Counted from the first letter of the stretch, positions 26,430 through 35,433 are shown. The stretch: DNA of 64,000 nucleotides from Candidatus Kryptoniota bacterium (GCA_036567965.1 DATCTN010000016.1:1-64000); one strand, 5' to 3'. A program made the numbers and translations. The notes: a model not told the origin generated them from the letters alone.

Positions 26430-29054
26430 ATGGAAGACAACGATCTCCAACATATATTCGAGCAGGGGTCTGCGTGGCTCCGTATAGATTTTCATTTGCA
26501 CACCCACGTAGACAAAGAATTCAAATACAATGGCACTGAGAGTGACTTTATTAATCAATACATCGAAAAACTAAAGAGCGAAAGCATTTCTGTTGCAGTT
26601 ATTACTAATCATAATAAGTTTTCGCTTTCGGAGTATAAAGCCCTAGCAAAAAAAGGAAGAAAGGAAGGAATTTACGTCCTGCCGGGAGTTGAACTCTCGG
26701 TAAATGACGGTGCTAATGGAATCCATACCCTCGTAGTTTTCGATCCAGGCCAATGGTTAGAAAACGCAAACGACCTTATTAACCAGTTTCTCACGACCAC
26801 TTTTTCTGGAAAAGTTAACTATGAAAACGAAAATGGGAGATCAAACCATGGTCTAACTCAAACCATTGACCTGCTGAACAAGTTTCAAAAGAACTATTTC
26901 ATTCTAATGGCCCACGTGGAACAGCAGAGCGGTTTCTTAGAAGAGCTTGATGGTGGAAGAATAATTGAGTTCGGAAAGGATCCACTTTTTAGAAAGGCTG
27001 TCTTGGGTTTTCAAAAGGTTCGAAGCAAAGAAAAGTTGGATCGCCTAACGCAGTGGTTCAATAATGAGTTGCCAGCTCGTATCGAAGGGTCAGATCCAAA
27101 ATCGATAGATGAAATTGGGAAGGGTGAAAAGACATTCATCAAGATTGGCGCATATGACTTCGATGTGGTGAAGTATGCTTTGATGGATTGGAAATATCGA
27201 GTTGGGAAGGAAATTCCTTTACTGAATCAAGCGTACGTAAAATCTATTTCTTTCATCACCAGCAAACAGGACATCAAACAAATATGTCTTAGCCCTGAAA
27301 TGAATAACTTAATCGGGATACGAGGTAGCGGAAAATCTACGCTCCTTGAAACGCTTCGTTATGCGCTGGACATAATGTTAGATAATACTCGTGTTGACGA
27401 AAAGTATAAGAATGACCTTATTTCAAATTTTCTCGGTAGTGGGGGGAAAACAAGAACAGAAATAGTCGATCACCAAGGCAATTCGATAGTTGCTGAAAAG
27501 ATTCTTGGAGATAGAACGAACGTGTACGTGAATGGGACGCTAAATCCTAGTTTGAAAATATCCGGCATCTTGAAAAAGCCGCTATATTTTGGGCAAAAGG
27601 ACTTATCCAGTATCAAGGGATCGAATAGCATTGAAAGTTTGATTAATCAATTAATCGGTGAGAAAGTCAAGGGTCATCGCCAGAGGATCGAAGACAAGAA
27701 TTCTGAAGTTGTGAATATTCTCAATGATATTTCGCGGCAGAACAGAACCCTTGCTCTTGGACCTGATCTCGAATCCCAAAAAGCAAGTTTGGAACATACG
27801 CTGAAGGCGTTTTCTGACAATGAAGTTGACAAGAAGCTGAACAAACAGGTTGAGTTTGATAAGGATGCTAGCCGTCTTAAGAATCTGATAGACTTTGAAC
27901 GTGATATTATGTCCGGCTTAGAAGAATTCATCTCCAATTATAGCGGTAGCTTTAAATCTTACATTGGCTATCAATCGAAGGAGAACGCCGACATTATCGA
28001 GAGTGCCCATCAATCATTTACCAATTTTTCTAACCTCTTCAATCAGTTGTCTGCTCTCCTATCTCAAATGAGAAAAGAACATATAGCCCTTTCTTTGATT
28101 GAGAAGCAATTCCAAACGAAATATGAGGATCTGAAGGAGGAGTTTTCTAAGATCAAGAGAGAAATAAACCTACCAAATGTTCAAGCAGATGATTATGTGA
28201 AGTTTAGAAAAGATTTGGAAAACACTAATTTCAAATTAGGAGAGCTTGAAAGGGTCAAAGCTAGATACGTTGAGATGCAAAGACAATTGGTAGTCTCTCT
28301 TACAGAGCTTCAATCGCTTTGGAACGAGGAATATGTTGTTGTTAGCGAAGAAATTCAAAAAATAAACATGGATCAGTCTTCAATTAGAATTGAAATGAAA
28401 TTCAAGGGAGATAAGGGTCAGTTCAAAGAATTCTTAAAAGACAACCTACGGGGAACAGGCATAAGAGATACGAACATCCAAACGTTAGTAGAGAGCTACT
28501 CTGATCCCATTGAAATTTATCGGGACTTGAACGAAGCATCGAGTACTACAAAAGTGAACAATATATTATCAGGTGGTGGTCAATTGGTCTCATTCAAAAC
28601 TCGGTTTGAAGAAAATCTCCCAACGTTTTTGACATACCGCGTTCCCGACTACTTTGAGATATTTTATAAAGCCAAACCGCTTGCTGAACACTCTCTAGGC
28701 CAGAGGGCTTCTGCCCTGATTATTTTCCTTCTGTCTCTGAAGGAGAATGACATTATCATCATAGACCAGCCTGAAGACGACCTTGATAATCAGACGATCT
28801 ATGACGACGTGATCCGAGTCTTGCGGGATCTCAAGACTAAAACCCAGTTTATATTTGCGACACATAATCCGAACATACCTGTTCTAGGTGATTCGGAACA
28901 AATAATAAGTTGTCGCTACGAAAACAAAAAAATTTCTGCGATCATCGGAAGCATTGACAATATAGACATTCGAAAACACATCGTGATGATTATGGAAGGT
29001 GGAGAAGAGGCATTCGAGAAAAGAAAGATGATATACGAACTATGGAACCAATAG
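26430..29054 (+). CDS. PHP phosphoesterase - SMC/RecN-like ATPase fusion (TrlF-like)
   Basis: The 874-residue protein has an N-terminal PHP domain: FHLHTH (21-26), ITNHN (about 59-63, with Asn replacing the usual Asp of TDH), LPGVELS and a later LMAHVEQ. An ABC/SMC-type ATPase follows: Walker A IGIRGSGKSTLLETL (about 292-306), a long charged helical region (about 410-700, coiled-coil-like), signature SLGQRASALI (about 752), Walker B IIIIDQPEDDLD (about 772-783) and an H-loop FATHNPNIP (about 807). PHP domains are metal-dependent phosphoesterases or nucleases. The ATPase resembles RecN/RloC/OLD-type DNA sensors. The architecture matches the family NCBI calls TrlF. Its DNA is visibly more A+T-rich than mod or res. 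It overlaps the next gene by 13 bases. It is likely a defence effector. Confidence 0.8.
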   Translation: MEDNDLQHIFEQGSAWLRIDFHLHTHVDKEFKYNGTESDFINQYIEKLKSESISVAVITNHNKFSLSEYKALAKKGRKEGIYVLPGVELSVNDGANGIHTLVVFDPGQWLENANDLINQFLTTTFSGKVNYENENGRSNHGLTQTIDLLNKFQKNYFILMAHVEQQSGFLEELDGGRIIEFGKDPLFRKAVLGFQKVRSKEKLDRLTQWFNNELPARIEGSDPKSIDEIGKGEKTFIKIGAYDFDVVKYALMDWKYRVGKEIPLLNQAYVKSISFITSKQDIKQICLSPEMNNLIGIRGSGKSTLLETLRYALDIMLDNTRVDEKYKNDLISNFLGSGGKTRTEIVDHQGNSIVAEKILGDRTNVYVNGTLNPSLKISGILKKPLYFGQKDLSSIKGSNSIESLINQLIGEKVKGHRQRIEDKNSEVVNILNDISRQNRTLALGPDLESQKASLEHTLKAFSDNEVDKKLNKQVEFDKDASRLKNLIDFERDIMSGLEEFISNYSGSFKSYIGYQSKENADIIESAHQSFTNFSNLFNQLSALLSQMRKEHIALSLIEKQFQTKYEDLKEEFSKIKREINLPNVQADDYVKFRKDLENTNFKLGELERVKARYVEMQRQLVVSLTELQSLWNEEYVVVSEEIQKINMDQSSIRIEMKFKGDKGQFKEFLKDNLRGTGIRDTNIQTLVESYSDPIEIYRDLNEASSTTKVNNILSGGGQLVSFKTRFEENLPTFLTYRVPDYFEIFYKAKPLAEHSLGQRASALIIFLLSLKENDIIIIDQPEDDLDNQTIYDDVIRVLRDLKTKTQFIFATHNPNIPVLGDSEQIISCRYENKKISAIIGSIDNIDIRKHIVMIMEGGEEAFEKRKMIYELWNQ

Positions 29055-30205
29055 AATTACTAGATTTAATAAGCAAAGGTGAGAACAGTAAAATTCAATT
29101 CAAAGAACGTGTCCTTGATGCTTACAGCATAGCTACAGAGATGGTAGCTTTTTCCAATTCAGCGGGTGGATTGATAGTCGTAGGGGTAAATGACAAGACA
29201 GGTACTTTGAACGGACTGACCTTCCAGGAACTGCAGGTCACGAATCAATTGCTGTCGAACGCAGCTTCCGATAACGTCAAGAGACCAATAACAATCTTCA
29301 CTGAAACAGTTTCGGTCTCTGGAAATAATTTGGTGGTAGTTCAAATTAACGAAGGAAGAGACAAACCCTACAGGGACAACAAGGGAATTATCTGGATTAA
29401 GAATGGCTCAGATAAACGAAAGGTTGTTTCCAACGACGAGTTGCTTCGATTATTACAGAGTAGTGGCAATATCGCTGCGGACGAACAAGCTGTTGAGAAT
29501 ACAACGTTGAACGATATTGATACGGACTTCTTTAAGAAATTTGTCGAAAGGAAAACGGGAAAAAAACTTGATGAGTTAGGTCAACCATTGCCAAAGATCT
29601 TAAGCAACATGGGATTTGCATCAGGTGATCAACTTACGCTTGCTGGGTTGCTGTTGTTTGGCAAGAGACCACAGGCATTTAAGCCTATGTTTACTGTGCA
29701 GTGCGTTGCGTTTGTCGGCAACGACCTATCTGGCACCGAATTCAGAGACAAGGCAGAGCCGATGGAAGGCAACTTGGATCTCCTCTTTGAAAAATCGATG
29801 TCCTTCATCATTAGAAACCTGCGCAAGATTCAGGCTGGAGGCTCATTTAACACTATTGGAGAATTGGAGATTCCGAGAGGTTCAATAGAAGAATTAGTGG
29901 TAAATGCTCTGATTCATCGCGACTATTTCATCCGAGCAGATGTCAAGATCTTTATCTTTGACAATAGGATTGAAATAATTAGCCCGGGTAAGTTACCTAA
30001 TACACAGACTATTGATAAGATAAAAGCCGGAACCTCAATTGTGCGCAATTCGATCCTTTTCTCAAATGCAAGGTATGTCCTCCCCTATGTAGGTATCGGT
30101 AGCGGCATACCTAGAGCTTTGAGTTTCTACTCGGATATCGAATTCATTAATGATACGGACAGGGAACTATTTAAGGTAATGATTCAGAGACCGCAACCTG
30201 TTTGA
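29042..30205 (+). CDS. AlbA_2 (Schlafen-type) / HATPase_c_4 protein
   Basis: The 387-residue protein begins with an AlbA_2 domain: EGENSKIQFKE-like start (GENSKIQFKERV), AFSNSAGGLIVVGVNDKTG at about 38-56, and RIxxDKPYRD. The C-terminal half has the HATPase_c_4 pattern: RGSIEELVVNALIHRDYF (about 279-296) and NRIEIISPGKLP (about 308-319). These proteins are usually annotated as putative DNA-binding transcriptional regulators or RecG-like ATP-binding proteins, and AlbA_2 is related to the Schlafen core nuclease. It starts inside the end of the PHP-ATPase gene (13-base overlap), and its stop (30203-30205) directly abuts the res ATG at 30206, so all three should be made from one transcript. Confidence 0.85.
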   Translation: MEPIELLDLISKGENSKIQFKERVLDAYSIATEMVAFSNSAGGLIVVGVNDKTGTLNGLTFQELQVTNQLLSNAASDNVKRPITIFTETVSVSGNNLVVVQINEGRDKPYRDNKGIIWIKNGSDKRKVVSNDELLRLLQSSGNIAADEQAVENTTLNDIDTDFFKKFVERKTGKKLDELGQPLPKILSNMGFASGDQLTLAGLLLFGKRPQAFKPMFTVQCVAFVGNDLSGTEFRDKAEPMEGNLDLLFEKSMSFIIRNLRKIQAGGSFNTIGELEIPRGSIEELVVNALIHRDYFIRADVKIFIFDNRIEIISPGKLPNTQTIDKIKAGTSIVRNSILFSNARYVLPYVGIGSGIPRALSFYSDIEFINDTDRELFKVMIQRPQPV

Positions 30206-32875
30206 ATGAAACTCCAATTCGATTCACATCAGGATTTTCAAATACAAGCGATCCAGTCTGTCGTTGACGTATTCGAAGGACAGCCTTTGAGCGCGGGCGA
30301 CTACGAATTCTCACTTCAACAAGCGGATACAAGTCTTGCATTCACAGAGAATGGCGTAGGCAACGCGATCAGACTCACCGAGCAGGAAATATTAAAGAAC
30401 GTCCGCTCTCTCCAGAAACGAAATGGAATAGAAGAGTCCTCCCAATTAAAAGGCGTCAACTTCTCCGTTGAGATGGAAACTGGTACGGGCAAGACGTATG
30501 TTTATCTTCGCACCATCTATGAACTCAATAAGACTTACGGCTTCAAGAAGTTCATTATCGTCGTGCCGAGCATCGCCATCCGGGAAGGGGTTCTCAAAAA
30601 TCTCCAGATTACACATGAGCACTTCCAAAGCCTTTACAATCGCGTTCCTTTAACATACACCGTCTATGACTCCAAGAATGTCTCAGCTTTGCGCGGCTTT
30701 GCCTTGAGCAATACGATCCAGGTACTCGTGATCAACATCGATTCTTTTGCCAAGGATGAGAATATCATTAACAAGCCGAATGACAAGCTTACTGGGAAGC
30801 GACCGATTGAATTCATTCAATACACAAATCCTATTGTCATCGTGGATGAGCCGCAGAACATGGAGACTGACCTCCGGAAGCAGGCAATCGCTAACCTCAA
30901 ACCATCATGTACTCTTAGATATTCCGCAACGCATCGGGATGTTTATAATCTTGTCTATAAACTCACTCCTGTGAAAGCCTATGACCTTGGATTGGTAAAG
31001 CAGATTGAAGTCGATTCGGTAGTCAGCGAGGACAGTTTCAACCAGGCGTTCGTGAAGCTGGAAGGAATAAAAACACAGAAGACGAGGATCAGTGCAAAGC
31101 TTACTTTCGACTATGAGGGAGCCAGCGGAGTTCTGCGCAAAACCGCGTACGTCCGTAACGGCGACAACATGTACGACCTTTCGAACAAACGTGAGATGTA
31201 CCGTGAAGGATACGTTGTCAATGAGATTAACGCTGAAGAAGGCTTCGTCGAGTTCTCAAATGGGACAAGACTTGAAGTCGGACAAACATTGGGCGGTCTG
31301 CGGGACGACATAATGAAAGTCCAGATCAGAAAGACGATCGAAGAGCACTTCCGAAAAGAGGCGATCCTTAAACCTAGAGGAATTAAGGTATTGTCGCTCC
31401 TTTTCATAGACAAGGTGAAAAACTACAGGTCGTATGATGAAGGAACAACCTCAAAAGGAAAGTTCGCATTGTGGTTCGAGGAGTTGTTCGATGAATACGC
31501 GAACAAAGAGGAGTACAACGGGCTCATCCCTTACGACGTGGCGCGGGTTCACAACGGCTACTTTGCCCAGGATAAGAAGGGGATCTTAAAGGACTCTCGT
31601 GAAGGCAGAACATCCGAAATCGATGCAGAAGCTTACGAACTGATTATGAAGGACAAAGAAAGGCTGCTTGACTTGAATGAGCCGCTTAGATTTATTTTCA
31701 GTCATTCCGCGCTAAGAGAAGGCTGGGACAGCCCGAATGTCTTCCAGCTTTGCACACTCAATGAAACCACCTCGGAGCTTAAGAAGCGTCAGGAAATAGG
31801 AAGAGGGCTGCGGCTTGCAGTAAACTCGGATGGGAATAGGGTATTCGACAAGGCTGTAAATAGGCTGACAGTTATCGCCAATGAGAGGTATGAGCAATTC
31901 GCAAAGAAGCTCCAGAAAGAAATTGAGGATGATACAGGCGAGAAATTCGAAGGACGAATAAAGAACAAGAACGATAAGAAGAAAGTAACTCTCCGCAAAG
32001 GTTACGAAGTAGACCCGATGTTCATTGAGCTGTGGCAGCACATACGTCAGAAGACCACGTACAGAGTGGAATACCAGACCGAGGAGTTGATCCGCGAAGC
32101 CGCCAACCGGGTCAGCAAGATGGAGGAGATCCTTCCCCCGCGAATTGTTGCACAACGCACGACGGTTGTCATGGATTCAGGCGGCTTGTCGGGAGAGATC
32201 GCCTCAACCAAGTTCTATTCGCCCGAATATGGCACCGTGGCGATCCCCGATATCGTTGGATACATTGAACAAAGAACTCATCTTACCCGGTCAACGATAA
32301 GGGAGATTCTTCGCAAGTCTGGAAGACTCCTCGATTGCCTGAAGAATCCTCAGCTGTTTCTTGAAAACACAGTTCACGAGATAAGGACCAAGTTGGAATC
32401 CATAATGGTCGAGGGAGTGAAGTACCAGAAGATAGAGAACGAATACTATGAGATGCGGCAATTCGCGTCGGACGAAATCGAGGAATACCTGACGAATCTT
32501 TACAGTGTTAAGAACAAAGAGAAGACCATCTTCGATAACATAGAGATAGATTCGCTTTCAGAGACTGAACGCAAGTTTGCAAAGGCGTGCGACGACAGCG
32601 ATGACGTAGAGTTCTTCTTGAAGCTTCCGCGCTGGTTTGAGATAGAAACGCCGGTTGGAAAATACAGACCCGATTGGGCTTTGATGTTGAAGAAAGAAAA
32701 GCGGCTTTACTTCGTTGCAGAAACCAAATCGACGCTAGATAAATCCAAGCGCCTTGAAAGCGAAAACCAGAAGATCGAATGCGGGAAGAAACATTTTGCC
32801 CAACTCAAGGAAGTTCATTTTACAGAGGCGACAAAGCTTGAAGACGTAGAAAGGGAGGCGAGTCAGCTCAAGTAG
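30206..32875 (+). CDS. res: Type III restriction endonuclease subunit Res
   Basis: The 889-residue protein is a DEAD-like superfamily 2 translocase with Walker A METGTGKTYVYLR (about 90-102), a DEPQ box (IVDEPQNM, about 211-218), SATH at about 240, and motif VI KRQEIGRGLRL (about 527-537). The C-terminus has a PD-(D/E)XK nuclease: YRPDWALML (about 820) and VAETKST (about 838-844). This is the standard length and order for type III Res, which needs Mod for site recognition and ATP for translocation between two sites. The start abuts the stop of the AlbA_2 gene. All motifs look intact, so the system should be active. Confidence 0.93.
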   Translation: MKLQFDSHQDFQIQAIQSVVDVFEGQPLSAGDYEFSLQQADTSLAFTENGVGNAIRLTEQEILKNVRSLQKRNGIEESSQLKGVNFSVEMETGTGKTYVYLRTIYELNKTYGFKKFIIVVPSIAIREGVLKNLQITHEHFQSLYNRVPLTYTVYDSKNVSALRGFALSNTIQVLVINIDSFAKDENIINKPNDKLTGKRPIEFIQYTNPIVIVDEPQNMETDLRKQAIANLKPSCTLRYSATHRDVYNLVYKLTPVKAYDLGLVKQIEVDSVVSEDSFNQAFVKLEGIKTQKTRISAKLTFDYEGASGVLRKTAYVRNGDNMYDLSNKREMYREGYVVNEINAEEGFVEFSNGTRLEVGQTLGGLRDDIMKVQIRKTIEEHFRKEAILKPRGIKVLSLLFIDKVKNYRSYDEGTTSKGKFALWFEELFDEYANKEEYNGLIPYDVARVHNGYFAQDKKGILKDSREGRTSEIDAEAYELIMKDKERLLDLNEPLRFIFSHSALREGWDSPNVFQLCTLNETTSELKKRQEIGRGLRLAVNSDGNRVFDKAVNRLTVIANERYEQFAKKLQKEIEDDTGEKFEGRIKNKNDKKKVTLRKGYEVDPMFIELWQHIRQKTTYRVEYQTEELIREAANRVSKMEEILPPRIVAQRTTVVMDSGGLSGEIASTKFYSPEYGTVAIPDIVGYIEQRTHLTRSTIREILRKSGRLLDCLKNPQLFLENTVHEIRTKLESIMVEGVKYQKIENEYYEMRQFASDEIEEYLTNLYSVKNKEKTIFDNIEIDSLSETERKFAKACDDSDDVEFFLKLPRWFEIETPVGKYRPDWALMLKKEKRLYFVAETKSTLDKSKRLESENQKIECGKKHFAQLKEVHFTEATKLEDVEREASQLK

Positions 32876-32948
32876 GGCAAGCCGTCGAACAAGCTTATGG
32901 CCGCATGCCTGCAATCCAATAGTGGGACCGAAATCAAAGGAGGATATC

Positions 32949-33233
32949 ATGCCAAGTTACACAGTGCGAGTCGAACTGCACACCGGTACTGAGCAGGATT
33001 ATGAAGAACTTCACGGTTACATGGAAGCGCAGGGGTTTGAGCGCACGATTACCGGTGATGACAAAAAAGAGTGCAAAATGCCACCGGCCGAGTATGTTAT
33101 GCGAAATGTGGGAATCGGCATTGATATCGTCTTATCGAAAGCGAATAACGCTGCTGCACTTACGTTCAAATCTCACGCCGTTTTAGTTTCAGAGACGACC
33201 CAATGGAAGTGGATCAACCTCGACACAGTCTAG
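32949..33233 (+). CDS. DUF2622-like small protein
   Basis: The start is ATG 32949 after AAAGGAGG; the longer frame lacks any signal. The 94-residue protein begins MPSYTVRVELHTGTEQDYEE and continues LHGYMEAQGFERTITGDD, then MPPAEYV and a final SETTQWKWINLD. This fits the small ferredoxin-fold family DUF2622, the broad group that also contains the GhoS antitoxin ribonuclease. The family match is from memory of the pattern and its activity is unknown. It lies 73 bases after res on the same strand and may belong to the same island. Confidence 0.6.
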   Translation: MPSYTVRVELHTGTEQDYEELHGYMEAQGFERTITGDDKKECKMPPAEYVMRNVGIGIDIVLSKANNAAALTFKSHAVLVSETTQWKWINLDTV

Positions 33234-33279
33234 CATTACGAGCAATAAAGGTTCGTTCGACAATTTACTGGAGGGAAAA

Positions 33280-33801
33280 ATGCTTTACTCGATCCATGGG
33301 CCATATGAGATTCCAAGGCAGAACACAGTCGTAGATCGTAGCGCCGAAGCCTTGACCGACCTCTGGCAAGAGATCGAGGATAACTACGAGGGACTCCCAG
33401 AAGGATGCGGTTGCTACCTTTTCGCGTTGAGGGCCGGAAAGGGGATTACCCCATGGTATGTCGGCGTCGCCGAGAAGCAGTCCTTTCAACGAGAGTGTTT
33501 TTCACCTCATAAGATCAGTATCTATAACGACGTGCTTGACGAATGGAAGGGGACGCCGCTTCTGTACCTTGTGGCGCGAAATACTCCCGAAGCGCGATTC
33601 TCAGCGCCAAGCCGCAGGGGGCATCCATCTGCCAGGTATTTGGAATTAATTCTCATCAGCAGAGCCATGGAGAAGAATCCAGAGCTCATGAACAAGAGAG
33701 ACACCAAGCTCTTGCGAGACATGGTTGTTCCGACCATTCTCAATTCCCCTCCGGGCCGCCGCACTCTGGATGAAGAAGAGTTTCTATTGGCCTTGCAGTA
33801 G
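33280..33801 (+). CDS. GIY-YIG-like protein
   Basis: The 173-residue protein has TGGAGGG upstream of its ATG. The segment EGCGCYLFALRAGKGITPWY then VGVAEKQSFQRECFSPHK resembles a GIY-YIG nuclease core: GCYLF stands for GIY, WYVG for YIG, and a following R in QRE could be the catalytic arginine. A later glutamate (ARYLELILISRA) could be the metal ligand. GIY-YIG domains act in repair, homing and restriction. The rest of the protein is unrecognised. It is 46 bases downstream of the DUF2622-like gene on the same strand, followed by a small CxxC gene. Confidence 0.6.
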   Translation: MLYSIHGPYEIPRQNTVVDRSAEALTDLWQEIEDNYEGLPEGCGCYLFALRAGKGITPWYVGVAEKQSFQRECFSPHKISIYNDVLDEWKGTPLLYLVARNTPEARFSAPSRRGHPSARYLELILISRAMEKNPELMNKRDTKLLRDMVVPTILNSPPGRRTLDEEEFLLALQ

Positions 33802-33832
33802 GCATGGACTTCTAAAATTGGAGTTGCTGACT

Positions 33833-34039
33833 ATGTGCGGCACATGCGGTCGCATATGGGAAACCGCAATTGCCATGAATCTTGTGGGTGCTCCGCACGT
33901 GCACGAGCTGCTGCCAGGAAGCGATCACAACCGAACACACTGTGATAACGGTAGGCCCATCGAAACCATGAACTACTACTTCATCGAGCAGCCACGAACG
34001 GGCCAGATTTATTCCTTCTCAGTGCCGACAGAGAGTTAA
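33833..34039 (+). CDS. Small CxxC protein (68 aa)
   Basis: The frame starts at ATG 33833 with GGAG eight bases before, 31 bases after the GIY-YIG-like gene. It reads MCGTCGRIWETAIAMNLV, then HVHELLPGSDHNRTHCDNG and a hydrophobic end. One CxxC pair plus His/Cys residues (HVHE, THCD) suggest a small metal-binding fold. No family is recognised. Tight spacing suggests it is co-transcribed with the upstream gene. Confidence 0.5.
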   Translation: MCGTCGRIWETAIAMNLVGAPHVHELLPGSDHNRTHCDNGRPIETMNYYFIEQPRTGQIYSFSVPTES

Positions 34040-34472
34040 GTGAAATAAATGTGAAGGCACTAAACGAGCAGATTCTCAGTCAACGAAGTCTACACGGGGT
34101 TCCTGATATCCACGGCAAGTTAAGACTAAGTTGGGTGTTCGATCTAAGTAAGGCTTGCTACACTGGCTTGATATCATATGTCTTCAAAGTCAATCGGACA
34201 AATCATCGATTTCGCTAAGAGACTGTTTTTGGGTAAATGTTCGTGATAAGTCCTAACCATTTCTCGCGGTGAGTGCTCCTCATTTGATGCTCTCTCTTCA
34301 ACTCATTGCTTCCTCCTCGCTCCGACTGCGGGGTTTTATCGCATCGCACAGTGGTCTTGTCCGCATCTAGCTTGATATACACCAGCAATGTCTCGTGCTC
34401 TTTGCAGGTATCAGTGAGTTGCTACCTAGTACATGGATCCACCGTGAAACTCAAGTACCACAACCTCAAACC
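34040..34472. other. Convergent spacer, no gene seen
   Basis: This is 430 bp between the end of the small-gene cluster and the terminator of the minus-strand gene at 34557. No repeat family of the window, no RNA gene and no frame with a start signal was seen. Confidence 0.4.
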
Positions 34473-34511
34473 CCCAAAAACAATCCCCCTCTCTTTTTTC
34501 CAGAGAGGGGG
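34473..34511 (-). terminator. Rho-independent terminator of the DUF6266-like gene
   Basis: On the minus strand CCCCCTCTCT-GGAAAAA-AGAGAGGGGG is followed by ATTGTTTTTGG. The stem is ten perfect pairs (34485-34494 with 34502-34511), 46 bases beyond the stop codon at 34557. Confidence 0.75.
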
Positions 34512-34556
34512 TAGGTCTCCATGACCCGGCTGGATTCGCTGCGGGGGGATACGTAT

Positions 34557-35240
34557 TTACCTCAGCACCGTCTCCGAACCTCTCACCGCGTTCCCATCCG
34601 CGTCGAGAGTGACAAGCGCGATAAGAAGCTTCTTGTCGCCATAGCTTTCCACACTCACTCCGTCCTGACCCGACAGGGCGATGTTGAATGTGAGAGGAGC
34701 GTTCAGCACGAGCGGCTTCGGCTCGCTTGCACCCGCGACAAACCAGACGTCGGGGTACGACGCATTCGAGGGGTTTGTCAGACTCAGGATGTACGCGAGC
34801 TTCGCGTTCGGCTCCTTCGCTATGTCGATCCCCCATATACTCCCGATCGCCGCAAGCTCCACCGCAATGCTGTCTGCCGAAACCGCGGAGCTCGTGCAGT
34901 TCACGATGAACCCGCCGTTCGGCGTTATTACCGTGAGCCCCGAAACCGAGTTCGGGTTTACGACAAGGATGTTCTTCTGAATTATGTAGTTGAACGTCGA
35001 CATCCCCGCCGGCGTCTGGGGCGTCCAGAGCGACAGGAGCTCGGGGACGGACTGGACTCCCTGCGCCAGCTTCGCAGTGAGCGTGAACCGCGCCCTCCTC
35101 CCGACCGATCCTTCGTCGTCCGGCGGTGTGTAACGCCGCGGCCGCATCCCGATTACGTTCTTGCCGTTCCGCTGGCGAAACGTTATGTCGCCCAGCGTCC
35201 CGGTCACTTTTCCTAGTACCGCTTTGACTAGCTCTGCCAT
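34557..35240 (-). CDS. DUF6266-like protein
   Basis: The start is ATG at 35238-35240, preceded on the minus strand by AAAGGAGAAGTAAG. The 227-residue protein opens MAELVKAVLGKVTGTLGDIT and continues FRQRNGKNVIGMRPRRY and VGRRARFTLTAKLAQGV. This is the N-terminal pattern of the Bacteroidota DUF6266 proteins, whose function is unknown. The remainder is beta-rich with two similar halves (LTVITPNGGFIVNCTSSAVS ... LALVTLDADGNAV). It has no signal peptide. It is divergent from the sigma-factor gene at 35561, and such proteins are often strongly expressed, so the ECF sigma factor may control it. Confidence 0.65.
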   Translation of the reverse strand: MAELVKAVLGKVTGTLGDITFRQRNGKNVIGMRPRRYTPPDDEGSVGRRARFTLTAKLAQGVQSVPELLSLWTPQTPAGMSTFNYIIQKNILVVNPNSVSGLTVITPNGGFIVNCTSSAVSADSIAVELAAIGSIWGIDIAKEPNAKLAYILSLTNPSNASYPDVWFVAGASEPKPLVLNAPLTFNIALSGQDGVSVESYGDKKLLIALVTLDADGNAVRGSETVLR

Positions 35241-35277
35241 CTTACTTCTCCTTTCTTTGGTTGTTGTTAAATGGCAA

Positions 35278-35433
35278 TTATTTAACTTTGCTGTCAGGAG
35301 GCTCTCTCTCTTCCTCTTCATCGGATTGGGTATGCAGGTCCAACAGGGAAGTAAAGCCGACTAAACCGAGAATGAACTGGAAGGCTCTCTCTGCGTGCCT
35401 CCTTCCATGTGAACTGTAATGGTCGTGGACCAT
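35278..35433 (-). CDS. Possible 51-aa acidic-tailed small protein
   Basis: The minus-strand frame from the ATG at 35431-35433 encodes MVHDHYSSHGRRHAERAF then a short hydrophobic stretch FILGLVGFTSLLDL and an acidic tail QSDEEEEREPPDSK. Its stop is 37 bases before the start of the DUF6266-like gene on the same strand. The start codon lies inside the palindrome ATGGTC-GTG-GACCAT. No clear Shine-Dalgarno is present, so it could be a chance frame, but its composition is protein-like. Confidence 0.35.
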   Translation of the reverse strand: MVHDHYSSHGRRHAERAFQFILGLVGFTSLLDLHTQSDEEEEREPPDSKVK

